A stretch of 64,000 nt of DNA. Origin: Alphaproteobacteria bacterium (GTDB lineage: Bacteria > Pseudomonadota > Alphaproteobacteria > Micropepsales > Micropepsaceae). Positions 50,708 to 59,832 of this stretch are shown piece after piece. A program made the position numbers and the translations under genes. Numbering within the stretch: position 1 is the stretch's first letter; every line of letters starts with the position of its first letter. The stretch lies in contig JAFKEW010000053.1 of assembly GCA_017308375.1 (NCBI GenBank), positions 40,291 to 104,290 of the forward strand, written 5' to 3'. The notes under the pieces are model-generated. The model was not told the DNA's origin. It made no database searches and saw only the letters and a program-made list of their open reading frames with translations.

Positions 50708-51511
50708 ATGCCACGCAAGGCGACCGCTTCACAGCCGTTAGAGAAACTGAAAATTTCATTGCCTGAGCGGCCGGCCCAGGTCCCCGTCCGCGTGCCGAAG
50801 GCGGCGGAGCTGATTGCCGACGTGATCCGCCGCCAGATTGTGGTGGGCGAATTGAAGGAGGGGGAGCCCCTTCCGGCCGAGGCCCTTTTGATGGCGCAGT
50901 TCAAGGTCTCCCGGCCGACCTTGCGTGAAGCGTTCCGGATCCTCGAAACCGATGGGTTGATCCAGGTGCGTCGCGGCGCCGGTGGGGGCGCGCGGGCGCG
51001 TCTACCACAGGATGCCACGGCGGCCCGCAGCTTCGGCATGTTGCTTCAGATTCGCGGTGCGACGCTTGCGGAGGTTCTGGAAGCCCGCACCATCATCGAG
51101 CCGCCGCTGGTCGGCCAGCTTGCCCGCAATCACACCGATGTCGACCTCGAATTGCTGAAGGCGCATGTGGAGCTGGAAAGTCGCCTGCTGGAGGATTTCG
51201 AGAAATTCGGCCTCGCCACCGCATTGTTGCACGAATTGCTGGTGAAGCGCGCCGGCAATACCGTGCTCGGCCTGATGGTCGGTATGCTGGATGACATTTT
51301 CTTCCGCCATGTCGCCAAATTCGTCAGCCGGGCGCGGCCGGATCAACTGGCCCTGAACAAGCGCGCACTCGCCAATCACCGCCATATGGTGGAACGCGTT
51401 GCGGCATCCGACGCCGCAGGGGCGGAGGAAGGGTGGCGCCAGCACATGGAACTGCTTTACGAAATCATCACGGCGGAGATGGGCGGGACGACGGTACTCG
51501 ACCTGTACTGA
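50708..51511 (+). CDS. GntR-family transcriptional regulator (FCD type)
   Basis: A 267-residue regulator of the GntR family. The winged helix at about 31-95 reads KAAELIADVIRRQIVVGELKEGEPLPAEALLMAQFKVSRPTLREAFRILETDGLI. An all-helical ligand domain of the FadR/FCD kind follows, with histidines in LLHELLVKRAGN, ANHRHMVERV and WRQHMELLYE that could bind metal or acid ligands. I prefer the ATG at 50708 because GGAAAG precedes it; ATG 50633 would add 25 residues. It is the only regulator in the 29-52 kb cluster and its own promoter carries site G, so it is the best candidate to bind the seven AT-rich sites. An SDR follows 18 bases later. Confidence 0.87.
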   Translation: MPRKATASQPLEKLKISLPERPAQVPVRVPKAAELIADVIRRQIVVGELKEGEPLPAEALLMAQFKVSRPTLREAFRILETDGLIQVRRGAGGGARARLPQDATAARSFGMLLQIRGATLAEVLEARTIIEPPLVGQLARNHTDVDLELLKAHVELESRLLEDFEKFGLATALLHELLVKRAGNTVLGLMVGMLDDIFFRHVAKFVSRARPDQLALNKRALANHRHMVERVAASDAAGAEEGWRQHMELLYEIITAEMGGTTVLDLY

Positions 51512-51529
51512 CGCCGGCGGGAGGTGCAC

Positions 51530-52486
51530 ATGACTGGGTCATTCGGCGAGCACGCAACGGCGGACGAGGTTCTGGGGCAACGCGATCTTTCGGCGTTGCG
51601 GGTTCTGATTACCGGCGCGTCTTCGGGCCTCGGACTGGAAAGTGCACGCGCCCTTGCGGCCCGTGGTGCCTCGGTCATGCTGACGGTGCGCGATGCCGGG
51701 AAGGCGAAGGCCGCGCTGGAGGATGTGCGTGCCAAGGCCGCGCCATCTGCGACCGTTGAGATTTGCGAACTTGATCTGGCATCGTTCAAAAGCATTTGCG
51801 CGCTGAGCGGCCGCCTCATTGCCGAGGCACGGAATTTCAATGTCATTATGGCCAATGCCGGGGTGATGGCCTGCCCGCAAGGCCAGACTGCGGATGGTTT
51901 CGAATTGCAGTTCGGCACCAATCATCTGGGGCATTTCCTGTTCGTGAACCGGCTTGTTCCCCTTCTTGTCCGCAACGCCCCGGCGCGGGTGGTGGTACTG
52001 TCCTCCGGTGCGCACCGGCGCGGTAATGTCGATCTGGGCGATCCGAATTTCGTTTGCACCCCGTATGACCGCTGGGTGGCCTATGGCCGCTCCAAGACCG
52101 CGAATGCGCTTTACGCGGTGGCGCTCGACAAACGCTTGCGGGACCGCGGCATCCGCGCCTGTGCGATCAGCCCCGGTGCAGTGGGTGAAACCGCGCTCAG
52201 CCGCCATTTGTCGCAAGAGGATCTGGAACGCATTCGCAGCGCCACCGGCCGGCGGCCCGTGTTCAAGACATTGACGGAAGGCGCCGCCACGCAGTTATGG
52301 GCCACGGCGGTTGCGGACGCGGATGAAATCGGCGGCCGCTATTGCGAGAATTGCAGCGTCGCCGAAACCATCACCGATCCTGCCGCGACCAACGGCGTTC
52401 TGCCTTATGCCGTGGATGCGGCGAACGCCGAAGCGCTCTGGACCGCGAGCGAGAAATTCGTCGGCGAGACGTTTTCCTGGGCTTAG
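51530..52486 (+). CDS. SDR, retinol-dehydrogenase/protochlorophyllide-reductase-like
   Basis: A 318-residue extended-type SDR. The cofactor motif is LITGASSGLGLESARALAARG followed by a basic residue after strand 2 (VMLTVRD), suggesting NADP. VIMANAGVM, NHLGHFLFVNRLV and the catalytic YGRSKTANALYAVAL complete the site. GGGAGG lies five bases before the ATG. It is cotranscribed with gntR and converges on the epoxide hydrolase gene, overlapping its end by four bases. Likely another carbonyl/alcohol step of the cluster. Confidence 0.85.
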   Translation: MTGSFGEHATADEVLGQRDLSALRVLITGASSGLGLESARALAARGASVMLTVRDAGKAKAALEDVRAKAAPSATVEICELDLASFKSICALSGRLIAEARNFNVIMANAGVMACPQGQTADGFELQFGTNHLGHFLFVNRLVPLLVRNAPARVVVLSSGAHRRGNVDLGDPNFVCTPYDRWVAYGRSKTANALYAVALDKRLRDRGIRACAISPGAVGETALSRHLSQEDLERIRSATGRRPVFKTLTEGAATQLWATAVADADEIGGRYCENCSVAETITDPAATNGVLPYAVDAANAEALWTASEKFVGETFSWA

Positions 52487-53451
52487 GTGAAGCGCCGCTT
52501 CAGCCAGCCGATCAGGGCCTCGTTGGTTTCTTCCGGATGCTCCTGCTGGGTCCAGTGCCCGCAATGGCGGATCAATACGCGCTCCAGGTCCGGCACATAA
52601 AGCTCCATCCCGTCCGCCATCGCCGGGCTCAGCACCACGTCGTCTTCCGCCATGATCATCAGGCCCGGCACGCGCACTTTCTGTTCCAGATGGCCGGAGT
52701 TTTTCCAGTTGCGGCTGAAATTGCGATACCAGTTGATGCCGCCGGTGAAACCGGTGCGCTTATAGGTATCGACGAAGAATTTCAGCTCCTCCGGGTTCAG
52801 CAGCAATTCGCCCGGCCACAGGGATTCGTCGGTCGCAAGGGCGTTGACCAGCGCGAGATTGCGCTGTTCCTGCGGCAGCTTCTTGTATTCCTCGGCGGTG
52901 GTGCCGTTCTTGCGCATGAAGAAGCGGAAAGCGCGGTCCACATCTTTCGCCAGAATTTCATCGGCCACGCCGGGTTTCTGAAACATCACGATATACATGT
53001 CTTCGCCGAAGGCGGCGCGCATGCCCATGATCGGGTCGATCGGCGGCCGTGGCAGAAATGGCGTGTTCACGCCCACAATGCCCTTCACCCGGTCGGGGTG
53101 CATCAGCGGCAAGTTCCACACCACAAGGCCGCCCCAGTCGTGCCCGACGAACACCGCTTTGTCGATGCCCATCGCATCGAGCAGCCCGGTAAGGTCGCCG
53201 GTCAGGTGAACCATGTCGTAGTCTTCAACCTTTTCCGGCCGCGCGGTGCGGCCATAGCCGCGCTGATCGGGCGCTAGTACGCGAAAGCCCGCATTGCCCA
53301 GCGCCGGAAGCTGATGCCGCCACGAATAAGCCAGTTCGGGAAAGCCGTGGCACAGAACCACCGGCAATCCGTCCTTCGGCCCGGATTCATAAACCGCCAT
53401 GTCGATGCCGTTGGCGCGGATCATGGTCGGTTCTGGAAAAGCGGCGCTCAT
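52483..53451 (-). CDS. Epoxide hydrolase (alpha/beta fold)
   Basis: A 322-residue alpha/beta-hydrolase with the two hallmarks of epoxide hydrolases: the oxyanion motif HGFPE at 35-39 and an aspartate nucleophile, Asp105 in GHDWGG. The catalytic His is in IRHCGHWTQQEHPEE. A cap domain with tyrosines (DTYKRTGFTGGINWYRNF) would hold the epoxide oxygen. Fluoroacetate dehalogenases share the Asp nucleophile, but HGFPE and the cap favour epoxides. ATG 53451 has GGAG six bases upstream; 53463 is an alternative. It follows the FAD monooxygenase in the same operon, so epoxidation followed by hydrolysis to a diol is an attractive pair. Confidence 0.87.
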   Translation of the reverse strand: MSAAFPEPTMIRANGIDMAVYESGPKDGLPVVLCHGFPELAYSWRHQLPALGNAGFRVLAPDQRGYGRTARPEKVEDYDMVHLTGDLTGLLDAMGIDKAVFVGHDWGGLVVWNLPLMHPDRVKGIVGVNTPFLPRPPIDPIMGMRAAFGEDMYIVMFQKPGVADEILAKDVDRAFRFFMRKNGTTAEEYKKLPQEQRNLALVNALATDESLWPGELLLNPEELKFFVDTYKRTGFTGGINWYRNFSRNWKNSGHLEQKVRVPGLMIMAEDDVVLSPAMADGMELYVPDLERVLIRHCGHWTQQEHPEETNEALIGWLKRRFT

Positions 53452-53469
53452 CAAAATCTCCATTCTCGA

Positions 53470-54969
53470 TTATGCGGGAAGGCCAAGTTTGCTCAGCATC
53501 TCCTGGCGCGATGGGCCAAGAACCGGCGGATAAAGGCCGTTGGCCTGCTTCCATGCCTTCGGCCGGGCCCAATAGCTCAGAATAGTCATCAAGGTGTCCG
53601 GCCGTTTCAGCCAGCCGGATGGATCATCGATCATATGAAAGGCGCGGGAGAAGGCGCGCGCCACATCCATATTGCCGCGTGTGGCGGGACCGATGCCGTT
53701 TTCGACGAAATTCTGTGTCACGCGCGCGCGCAATCGCGGGCGGTGTTGCGGGTTGCGTTCGTAACGCGCGCGGCGGATCGCGGCCCGATCCTGGTGCACC
53801 ATGGCGTCGTAGAACGGGCGCAAGGCGGCGTGTGTGCGTTGTTCCAGAACGATTGCGCGCTGGCGCGGATCGTGGATTTCATCCAGCACGGTTTTCAGCA
53901 GATGCGCATGCACCATGCCGGTGGAGCAACCACGGCCATAAAGCGGATTGGTGCGCACCGCAGCATCGCCCACCGCGAAGAAGTTCAGCACCTGTGCCTC
54001 ACCCCCGCGCAGATAACTGCGCCACAGGCTTTCGAGGTTGCCCATGGCGTAAATCGCGCTGACCGGCACCGATATTTCATCTGCGACCCATGCCTTGCAG
54101 CCGATCAGGTTTTCACACAGGCCCTGAAAAATCTCCGGCCGCATGATCGCGGTGCGAAGGTTGGTTTCGATGTCCGGCGTCGCGAGCGTGATGGAGAAGT
54201 GCCGGTTATCGGCGGGAAACACGGCGTATTTGATGTAACCGAGATCGCCCCCCAACGGCGCCAGGTCGCGTGGCGGCTCCTCCATCCCGTCGCGCAGGCG
54301 GTAATGCCGCGTGAAATAGAGAATACCGGCAGGCGAGTGTTCTTCGCTGACTTCAACACCTTCGGCCCGCAGCCAGTCGGGGAAATTGGTGTTGCGGCCG
54401 CTGGCATCGACCACGATGTCGGCGGAAAGGGTTTGGGTTTGCCCGTCCATTTCCACATTCAGACCGGTGGCGCGGATGGCGCTGGCGTCGCGCTGAAGAA
54501 CAAGGCCGCGCACCCCGGCGTCGGTCACGAAGCGGATATTGTCGAAGCGTGTCACGAAACGCCGTATCACGGATTCGAGAGTTGTGCGCCGGCTGAACAG
54601 AATCTGAAGATCTTCGTCACCGGGGGCGGGTGTGTAAACCGGCTTCAGCGCGGGCGAGAGCCCATCCTTGAAGCACAGCACCCGCGCCCCTTCGCGGAAC
54701 AGTTCATCCATCAGCGCCGGATAGCGGGTACGGATCAGTGTCGTCAGGCGGCCGAGAAAAACATGGCTGTGGCGTAGCTGTGTCGCGCCGCGGCGTTCCC
54801 AGGTGGCGAATACATCTTCGGGCGAACCGTCGGGCGGCGGCGGGTCACGATCAAGGATCGTGACCGGATGGGCGCTGCCGCCAAAGGCGAGCGCGAGGCC
54901 CAGGCCTGCAATGCCGCATCCCGATACCAGGATCGATTCGGGGTGATCCCTGTGGCTCGCGTCCGTCAT
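53470..54969 (-). CDS. FAD-dependent monooxygenase-like oxidoreductase
   Basis: A 499-residue flavoprotein: FAD-binding ILVSGCGIAGLGLALAFGGSAHPVTILDRD, a conserved DASGRNTNFPDWL in the second nucleotide-contact region, and the FAD ribityl motif FFAVGDAAVRTNPLYGRGCSTGMVHA. These are features of class A flavin monooxygenases and related squalene-epoxidase or halogenase-like enzymes; it lacks a clear lysine motif of halogenases. It sits between the DUF423 gene (adjacent stop/start) and the epoxide hydrolase. An epoxidase acting before that hydrolase is a plausible guess. Confidence 0.8.
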   Translation of the reverse strand: MTDASHRDHPESILVSGCGIAGLGLALAFGGSAHPVTILDRDPPPPDGSPEDVFATWERRGATQLRHSHVFLGRLTTLIRTRYPALMDELFREGARVLCFKDGLSPALKPVYTPAPGDEDLQILFSRRTTLESVIRRFVTRFDNIRFVTDAGVRGLVLQRDASAIRATGLNVEMDGQTQTLSADIVVDASGRNTNFPDWLRAEGVEVSEEHSPAGILYFTRHYRLRDGMEEPPRDLAPLGGDLGYIKYAVFPADNRHFSITLATPDIETNLRTAIMRPEIFQGLCENLIGCKAWVADEISVPVSAIYAMGNLESLWRSYLRGGEAQVLNFFAVGDAAVRTNPLYGRGCSTGMVHAHLLKTVLDEIHDPRQRAIVLEQRTHAALRPFYDAMVHQDRAAIRRARYERNPQHRPRLRARVTQNFVENGIGPATRGNMDVARAFSRAFHMIDDPSGWLKRPDTLMTILSYWARPKAWKQANGLYPPVLGPSRQEMLSKLGLPA

Positions 54970-55344
54970 CTATCCGCCCTGTTGAAAGGCTGCCCACGCC
55001 AACGCTGCCCAGCCTGCCAGAAATGCGAGCCCGCCAAAAGGCGTGACCATACCGAATGTTCTAATTCCGCTCAGCGATAGCACATAAAGCGAGCCGGAGA
55101 AAAGAACGATTCCGGTCAGAAAACATGCAGCGGCAAAGTGGGCAGGCGCGGCTGACGCCGCCCCGCGCGCGGCCAGTGCGGCGGCCGCAATCGCCAGTGC
55201 GTGGTACATCTGATAGCGCGCCCCGGTCTCGAAAATCTGCAACGCATGGGCGTCCAGCCGGCCCTGCAGTGCATGCGCGCCAAACGCACCTGCGGCCACG
55301 GAAATGAAACCGTTGATCGCTGCGACCAGAAGCCAGACAGTCAT
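54970..55344 (-). CDS. DUF423 membrane protein (YgdD/TMEM256-like)
   Basis: A 124-residue inner-membrane protein with four hydrophobic helices. The family hallmark is AAGAFGAHALQGRLDAHALQIFETGARYQMYHALAIA, followed by GIRTFGMVTPFGGLAFLAGWAALAWA. The function of DUF423 proteins is unknown. It lies in the operon between the M20 hydrolase (three-base gap) and the FAD monooxygenase, which may be incidental because the family is widespread and unlinked to catabolism. Confidence 0.9.
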   Translation of the reverse strand: MTVWLLVAAINGFISVAAGAFGAHALQGRLDAHALQIFETGARYQMYHALAIAAAALAARGAASAAPAHFAAACFLTGIVLFSGSLYVLSLSGIRTFGMVTPFGGLAFLAGWAALAWAAFQQGG

Positions 55345-55347
55345 ACT

Positions 55348-56607
55348 TTATGCGCAGCCGCAGCCGCCCCCGTGATGGCTGTGGCCCACCGGCTCTTGCA
55401 TCTGTTCCAATGCCTTTTTGGAAAGCTCCGCCGTGGCGGCGAAATCGGCACGGGCCTGGTCCAGCAATGCAGTGTCGCTCATCAGGTCGAGTGCGGTGAA
55501 GGCGAGCGATTTGGCCCCGTCGATCGCCGCATCGTCGCCCTTATCCGATGCGGCCCAGCGGGCGAATTCCGGATTGTGGATGATGACGCCGGGCGGTGCC
55601 ACCGCCAGCATCGGGTGAATGGATGGCACGCGATGGCTGACATTGCCCATGTCGGTAGAACCCGCATAACCGGGCGGAATCTTCTCCAGCGGGAAGAATT
55701 CGCGCCCCAGCTTCTGCGCGTTCGCTTCGTAGCTTTTGGCCATCGGCCAATTGGTTTTCATGTCGAGGTAATCGGTCGCGCCCCAGAGGATTTCGGCACG
55801 GCAGCCGGTGGCCAGCGCGCCGGCTTCGAAACAGGCGTGCACGCGCTTTTTCAGCAGCGCCAGTTCATGCACGTCCGCGGCGCGGACATAGAAGCGGCAG
55901 GCCGCGCGTTCCGGCACGATGTTCGCAGCCAGCCCGCCTTCGGTGATAATGCCGTGAATGCGCTCGGTCTGCCGGATGTGCTGGCGCAATTGCGCAATCG
56001 CCTGATAGGCGGTGACCACCGCATCCAGTGCGTTCAGCCCGCGATAGGGCATGGCCGAGGCATGCGCCGCCTGCCCGTGGAAAATCGCTTCCACTTCCGA
56101 AATCGCGATGCACGGCATGGTGATCAGGTTGAGGTTGGAGGGGTGGATCATCATCGCCGCGTCCACACCATCGAAGGCGCCTTCGCGGGCCATCAATTCC
56201 TTGCCGCCAAGCCGTTCTTCCGCTGGCGTGCCCAGATAGCGCACGCGGCCCTTCAAACGGCCGTTCAACCGCGCCAGCGCCATGGCGGCGCCAAAGCCCG
56301 CGGTGGCGATGATGTTATGGCCGCAGGCGTGCCCGATCCCCGGCAGCGCATCGTATTCAGACAGAATGGCGACGGTGGGGCCTTTGCCCTCGCCGAACTC
56401 GGCAGCAAATCCGGTTTGAAGGCTAAATGCCTCGCGCTGCACCGGAATGTTGTGGCGTTCCACCGCCCCCGTCAGCCGTGCGGCCGCCTTGAATTCCTCC
56501 AGCGCTAATTCGGGCTCGCCATGGATGCCATGGGACAGGGCGAGAAGCTCATCCCGCATGGAATCGACAATCGCGGCAACATCGTTTTTCAGGGTTTCGG
56601 CCGTCAT
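55348..56607 (-). CDS. M20-family amidohydrolase with His/Cys tail
   Basis: A 419-residue zinc amidohydrolase of the M20 family, PM20D2/p-aminobenzoyl-glutamate hydrolase-like branch. The metal-site passages are ALPGIGHACGHNIIATAG, YLGTPAEERLGGK and FHGQAAHASAMPYRGLNALDAV (dimer domain), and STDMGNVSHRVPSIHPML is near the end. The last eleven residues, HSHHGGGCGCA, form a metal-chelating type of tail unusual in the family. It is first in the four-gene minus-strand operon and divergent from the hydrolase at 56700. Likely substrates are N-acyl or aminoacyl amides. Confidence 0.87.
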   Translation of the reverse strand: MTAETLKNDVAAIVDSMRDELLALSHGIHGEPELALEEFKAAARLTGAVERHNIPVQREAFSLQTGFAAEFGEGKGPTVAILSEYDALPGIGHACGHNIIATAGFGAAMALARLNGRLKGRVRYLGTPAEERLGGKELMAREGAFDGVDAAMMIHPSNLNLITMPCIAISEVEAIFHGQAAHASAMPYRGLNALDAVVTAYQAIAQLRQHIRQTERIHGIITEGGLAANIVPERAACRFYVRAADVHELALLKKRVHACFEAGALATGCRAEILWGATDYLDMKTNWPMAKSYEANAQKLGREFFPLEKIPPGYAGSTDMGNVSHRVPSIHPMLAVAPPGVIIHNPEFARWAASDKGDDAAIDGAKSLAFTALDLMSDTALLDQARADFAATAELSKKALEQMQEPVGHSHHGGGCGCA

Positions 56608-56699
56608 CGCACAGTGTTTCCTCTGGCGTCCGTACTATCATAGACAGTCCGCACCGGCTTTGCGAAGGTCGGCAATGAAGGCACCGGAGGCCAGCGGAA

Positions 56700-57500
56700 A
56701 TGACCGAATTCACCACTGCCAAAGATGGTGTTCGTATTGCTTATGAGGTGGTGGGGGAGGGTACACCCGTGATGCTGGTTCACGGTTTCGGGTCGAGCCG
56801 CCGCCAGAACTGGCAGGAGACAGGCTGGTACGCCACCCTGACCGGCGCCGGTTATCAGGTCATCGCGATGGATTGCCGGGGCCATGGCGAAAGCGACAAA
56901 CCGCATGAGCCGGAAGCCTATGACCACACAATCATGAAGGACGATGTGCTGGCCGTGCTGGATGCGGCGGGCGTGGGGCCGGTCCGGCTGATGGGCTATT
57001 CGATGGGCGGCTACATCAGCATTCATCTGCTGATGGCGGCGCCCGCGCGGGTGGAACGGCTGGTCATCGGCGGGGTCGGCGCCACCTATTTCCGCGATGG
57101 TACGCGCGGGGCGGATGATGCGCCCGCGGTGCGGATGGGCGACCCGGTGGCGCGGGACCGCGTTGCCGATGCCCTGCTGGTGGCGGACAAATCCACCATC
57201 ACCGATCCGGGTGCGCGTATGTTCCGCGATTTTGCCGATCAGCCGGGAAAGGACCGTTTGGCGCTCGCCGCCTGCATGCGGGCGCCCCGGCGCAATTTCA
57301 CCCCGGCTGAACTGGCGGGCGCGGGCGCACCTGTTCTGGTTGTCTGTGGGGAGAACGACAATCTGACCGGCCCGCCGGGGCCGCTGGCGGCGGCTTTTGG
57401 CAATGGCAATGCCGTAACCGTGCCGCGCCGCGATCACATGACGACAGTGGGGGATAAAGTCTATAAGCAGGCCGTTCTGAAATTCTTTGAAAATGAGTGA
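56700..57500 (+). CDS. Alpha/beta hydrolase
   Basis: A 266-residue alpha/beta-hydrolase: [15 protein letters not shown] oxyanion loop, nucleophile Ser101 in GYSMGGYIS, a likely acid in [11 protein letters not shown] and the catalytic His in [11 protein letters not shown]. No signal peptide. It overlaps the start of gcdH by a few bases and so heads the operon hydrolase-gcdH-CoA-transferase. It might hydrolyse an ester or thioester upstream of glutaryl-CoA, but nothing specific can be read. Confidence 0.83.
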   Translation: MTEFTTAKDGVRIAYEVVGEGTPVMLVHGFGSSRRQNWQETGWYATLTGAGYQVIAMDCRGHGESDKPHEPEAYDHTIMKDDVLAVLDAAGVGPVRLMGYSMGGYISIHLLMAAPARVERLVIGGVGATYFRDGTRGADDAPAVRMGDPVARDRVADALLVADKSTITDPGARMFRDFADQPGKDRLALAACMRAPRRNFTPAELAGAGAPVLVVCGENDNLTGPPGPLAAAFGNGNAVTVPRRDHMTTVGDKVYKQAVLKFFENE

Positions 57501-58713
57501 TCCGATGAATGCGCCTATGAAGAATCTTTCCCCGGAAAAAGATGCAGCCTATGACTGGGCCGATCCGCTGCTGCTCGATGCTGAATTGCGTGATGAGGAG
57601 CGGATGGTCCGCGATTCCGTGCGCGATTATTGCGCAGGCAAATTGATGCCGCGGGTGCGTGAGGGGTTCCGCCACGAAACCTTTGACCGCGCCATCATGA
57701 ACGAGATGGGGGAATTGGGTTTCCTCGGCATCACCCTGCCGGAGGCCTATGGCGGTGCGGGCATGAGCTATGTCTGTTACGGCCTTGCCGCGCGCGAGGT
57801 GGAGCGGGTGGATTCCGGCTATCGCTCGGCGATGAGCGTGCAGAACTCCCTCGTCATCTATCCGATCTATGCCTATGGCAGCGAGGAGACGCGGAAGAAA
57901 TATCTGCCTAAGCTTTGCAGCGGTGAGTTCGTCGGCTGTTTCGGCCTGACGGAGCCCGATCACGGCTCCGATCCCGGCGGCATGAAAACCCGCGCGGTGA
58001 AGGTGCCGGGCGGCTATCGCCTCAACGGCGCGAAGATGTGGATCACCAATTCGCCACTGGCCGATGTGGCGGTGGTGTGGGCCAAGACAGAAGGTGGCGC
58101 CATCCGCGGTTTTGTGGTGGAGCGCGGCATGAAGGGTTTCTCCACCCCCAAGATCGAAGGCAAGTTCTCGCTTCGCGCCAGCATCACGGGCGAAATCGTG
58201 CTCGACGATTGCGTGGTGCCGGAAGAAAACCTGCTGCCGAATGTGAAAGGGCTCTCCGGGCCGTTCGGTTGTCTCAACCGGGCGCGTTACGGCATTGCCT
58301 GGGGCGCGATGGGGGCGGCGGAGTTCTGTTTCCATGCCGCGCGCAGCTATACGCTGGAGCGCAAACAGTTCGGCCGCCCGCTGGCCGCCAACCAGCTGAT
58401 CCAGAAAAAGCTCGCCGACATGCAGGCGGAAATCACCCTTGGCCTTCTGGGTGCGTTGCGTCTCGGCCGGATGATGGATGCACATACTGCCGCGCCGCCC
58501 GCGATCTCGCTTCTGAAGCGCAACAATTGCGGCAAGGCGCTCGCCATCGCGCGGGAGGCGCGCGACATGCATGGCGGCAACGGCGTTTCGGATGAGTATG
58601 GCGTCATCCGCCACGTGCTGAATCTGGAAGCGGTCAACACCTATGAAGGCACCCATGATGTGCATGCGCTGATCATGGGGCGTGCCATCACCGGCATTCA
58701 GGCGTTCAGCTGA
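57493..58713 (+). CDS. gcdH: Glutaryl-CoA dehydrogenase
   Basis: A 406-residue acyl-CoA dehydrogenase that oxidises and decarboxylates glutaryl-CoA to crotonyl-CoA in lysine, tryptophan and aromatic degradation. Diagnostic passages are [73 protein letters not shown] and [12 protein letters not shown], with the base Glu385 in [20 protein letters not shown]. The RARYGIAWG segment distinguishes it from other acyl-CoA dehydrogenases. Starts at 57493, 57505 and 57517 are possible; 57493 overlaps the upstream stop. The next gene starts directly after its stop. Confidence 0.92.
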   Translation: MSDPMNAPMKNLSPEKDAAYDWADPLLLDAELRDEERMVRDSVRDYCAGKLMPRVREGFRHETFDRAIMNEMGELGFLGITLPEAYGGAGMSYVCYGLAAREVERVDSGYRSAMSVQNSLVIYPIYAYGSEETRKKYLPKLCSGEFVGCFGLTEPDHGSDPGGMKTRAVKVPGGYRLNGAKMWITNSPLADVAVVWAKTEGGAIRGFVVERGMKGFSTPKIEGKFSLRASITGEIVLDDCVVPEENLLPNVKGLSGPFGCLNRARYGIAWGAMGAAEFCFHAARSYTLERKQFGRPLAANQLIQKKLADMQAEITLGLLGALRLGRMMDAHTAAPPAISLLKRNNCGKALAIAREARDMHGGNGVSDEYGVIRHVLNLEAVNTYEGTHDVHALIMGRAITGIQAFS

Positions 58714-59832
58714 ATGAAACTCTCCGGCATCCGCGTTCTCGATCTTTCGCAGTTTCTGCCCGGCCCGCATTTGACCATGACCATGGCCGACCATGGTGCC
58801 GATGTGATCATGGTCGAACCGAAAAACGGTGTGGGCGAGCCGGTGCGCAAGATGGGCACGCGGATGGCGGATGGCACCGCGGTGTGGTTCCGCAACATTG
58901 CGCGGGGAAAGCGCAGCATTACGCTCGACCTCAAGAACGATGCGGATCGGGCGAAATTCCTCGCACTGGCCGATGAGGCCGATGTGATTGTGGAAGCCTT
59001 CCGCCCCGGCGTGGTGAAGCGTCTCGTCATTGATTATGAGACCATTGCCGCGCGCAATCCGCGCATTGTGTACTGCTCCATCAGCGCCTTCGGGCAGCAG
59101 GGTCCTTACCGCGACAAGCCCGCGCACGATCTGGGTGTGCAGGCACTGGCCGGAACGCTCGCGCTGTCACGCGGGTTATCGGACAACAAACCGAACATGC
59201 CCAATCTGGTGGCCGCGGATATGGCGTCGTCATTGACGGCATTGTCCGCCGTTCTGATGGCGTTGCTGGCGCGGGAAAAATCGGGCCGCGGCGATTACAT
59301 CGACATCGCGATGTATGACAGCCTGATTGCCTGGACCCCAAACATCACCGGCGATGTGTTCGCGCGTGACGCTGCACCCGTGCCGCACCAGATGCGCAAT
59401 TATGGCGGCCAGGCGATGAACCGCATCTATGAAACCAGCGATGGCGAATACATCGTGCTGGCGGGGTCGGAAGCGAAGTTCTGCGAGAATTTGCTGCGTG
59501 CGCTGGGGCGGCTCGATTTCCTCGACCTCGCGAAGGGGGAGCCGGGACCGGCGCAGCAACCGTTGATCGACTTCTTCGCCGAAACCTTCCGCGCAAAAAC
59601 GCGCAGCGAGTGGGGAGTATTTCTGACGCCGCTCGATCTCTGCTGGGCGCCGGTGCGCACGCTGAAGGACGGTTTTTCCGATGCCAACGGCACCGCGCGC
59701 GCCATCCGTCTGAAGGACGGCGACGGCAATCCGCATATCGGCCCGGCGATCAAGTTCACGCATGAACCGGCTGAACCCCGCTTCGCCCTGCCGTCCTATG
59801 GCGAAAGCGAAACGGGGTGGAAGCCGCGCTGA
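58714..59832 (+). CDS. CaiB/BaiF-family CoA-transferase (probable glutarate CoA-transferase)
   Basis: A 372-residue class III CoA-transferase: MKLSGIRVLDLSQFLPGPHLTMTMADHGADVIMVEP, RGKRSITLDLKND and the catalytic Asp139 in PAHDLGVQALAGTLALSRG. It begins on the base after the gcdH stop, the arrangement expected for a succinyl-CoA:glutarate CoA-transferase (human SUGCT homologue) supplying glutaryl-CoA. The pairing is the main evidence for the substrate. It is convergent with the SDR at 59833. Confidence 0.85.
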   Translation: MKLSGIRVLDLSQFLPGPHLTMTMADHGADVIMVEPKNGVGEPVRKMGTRMADGTAVWFRNIARGKRSITLDLKNDADRAKFLALADEADVIVEAFRPGVVKRLVIDYETIAARNPRIVYCSISAFGQQGPYRDKPAHDLGVQALAGTLALSRGLSDNKPNMPNLVAADMASSLTALSAVLMALLAREKSGRGDYIDIAMYDSLIAWTPNITGDVFARDAAPVPHQMRNYGGQAMNRIYETSDGEYIVLAGSEAKFCENLLRALGRLDFLDLAKGEPGPAQQPLIDFFAETFRAKTRSEWGVFLTPLDLCWAPVRTLKDGFSDANGTARAIRLKDGDGNPHIGPAIKFTHEPAEPRFALPSYGESETGWKPR

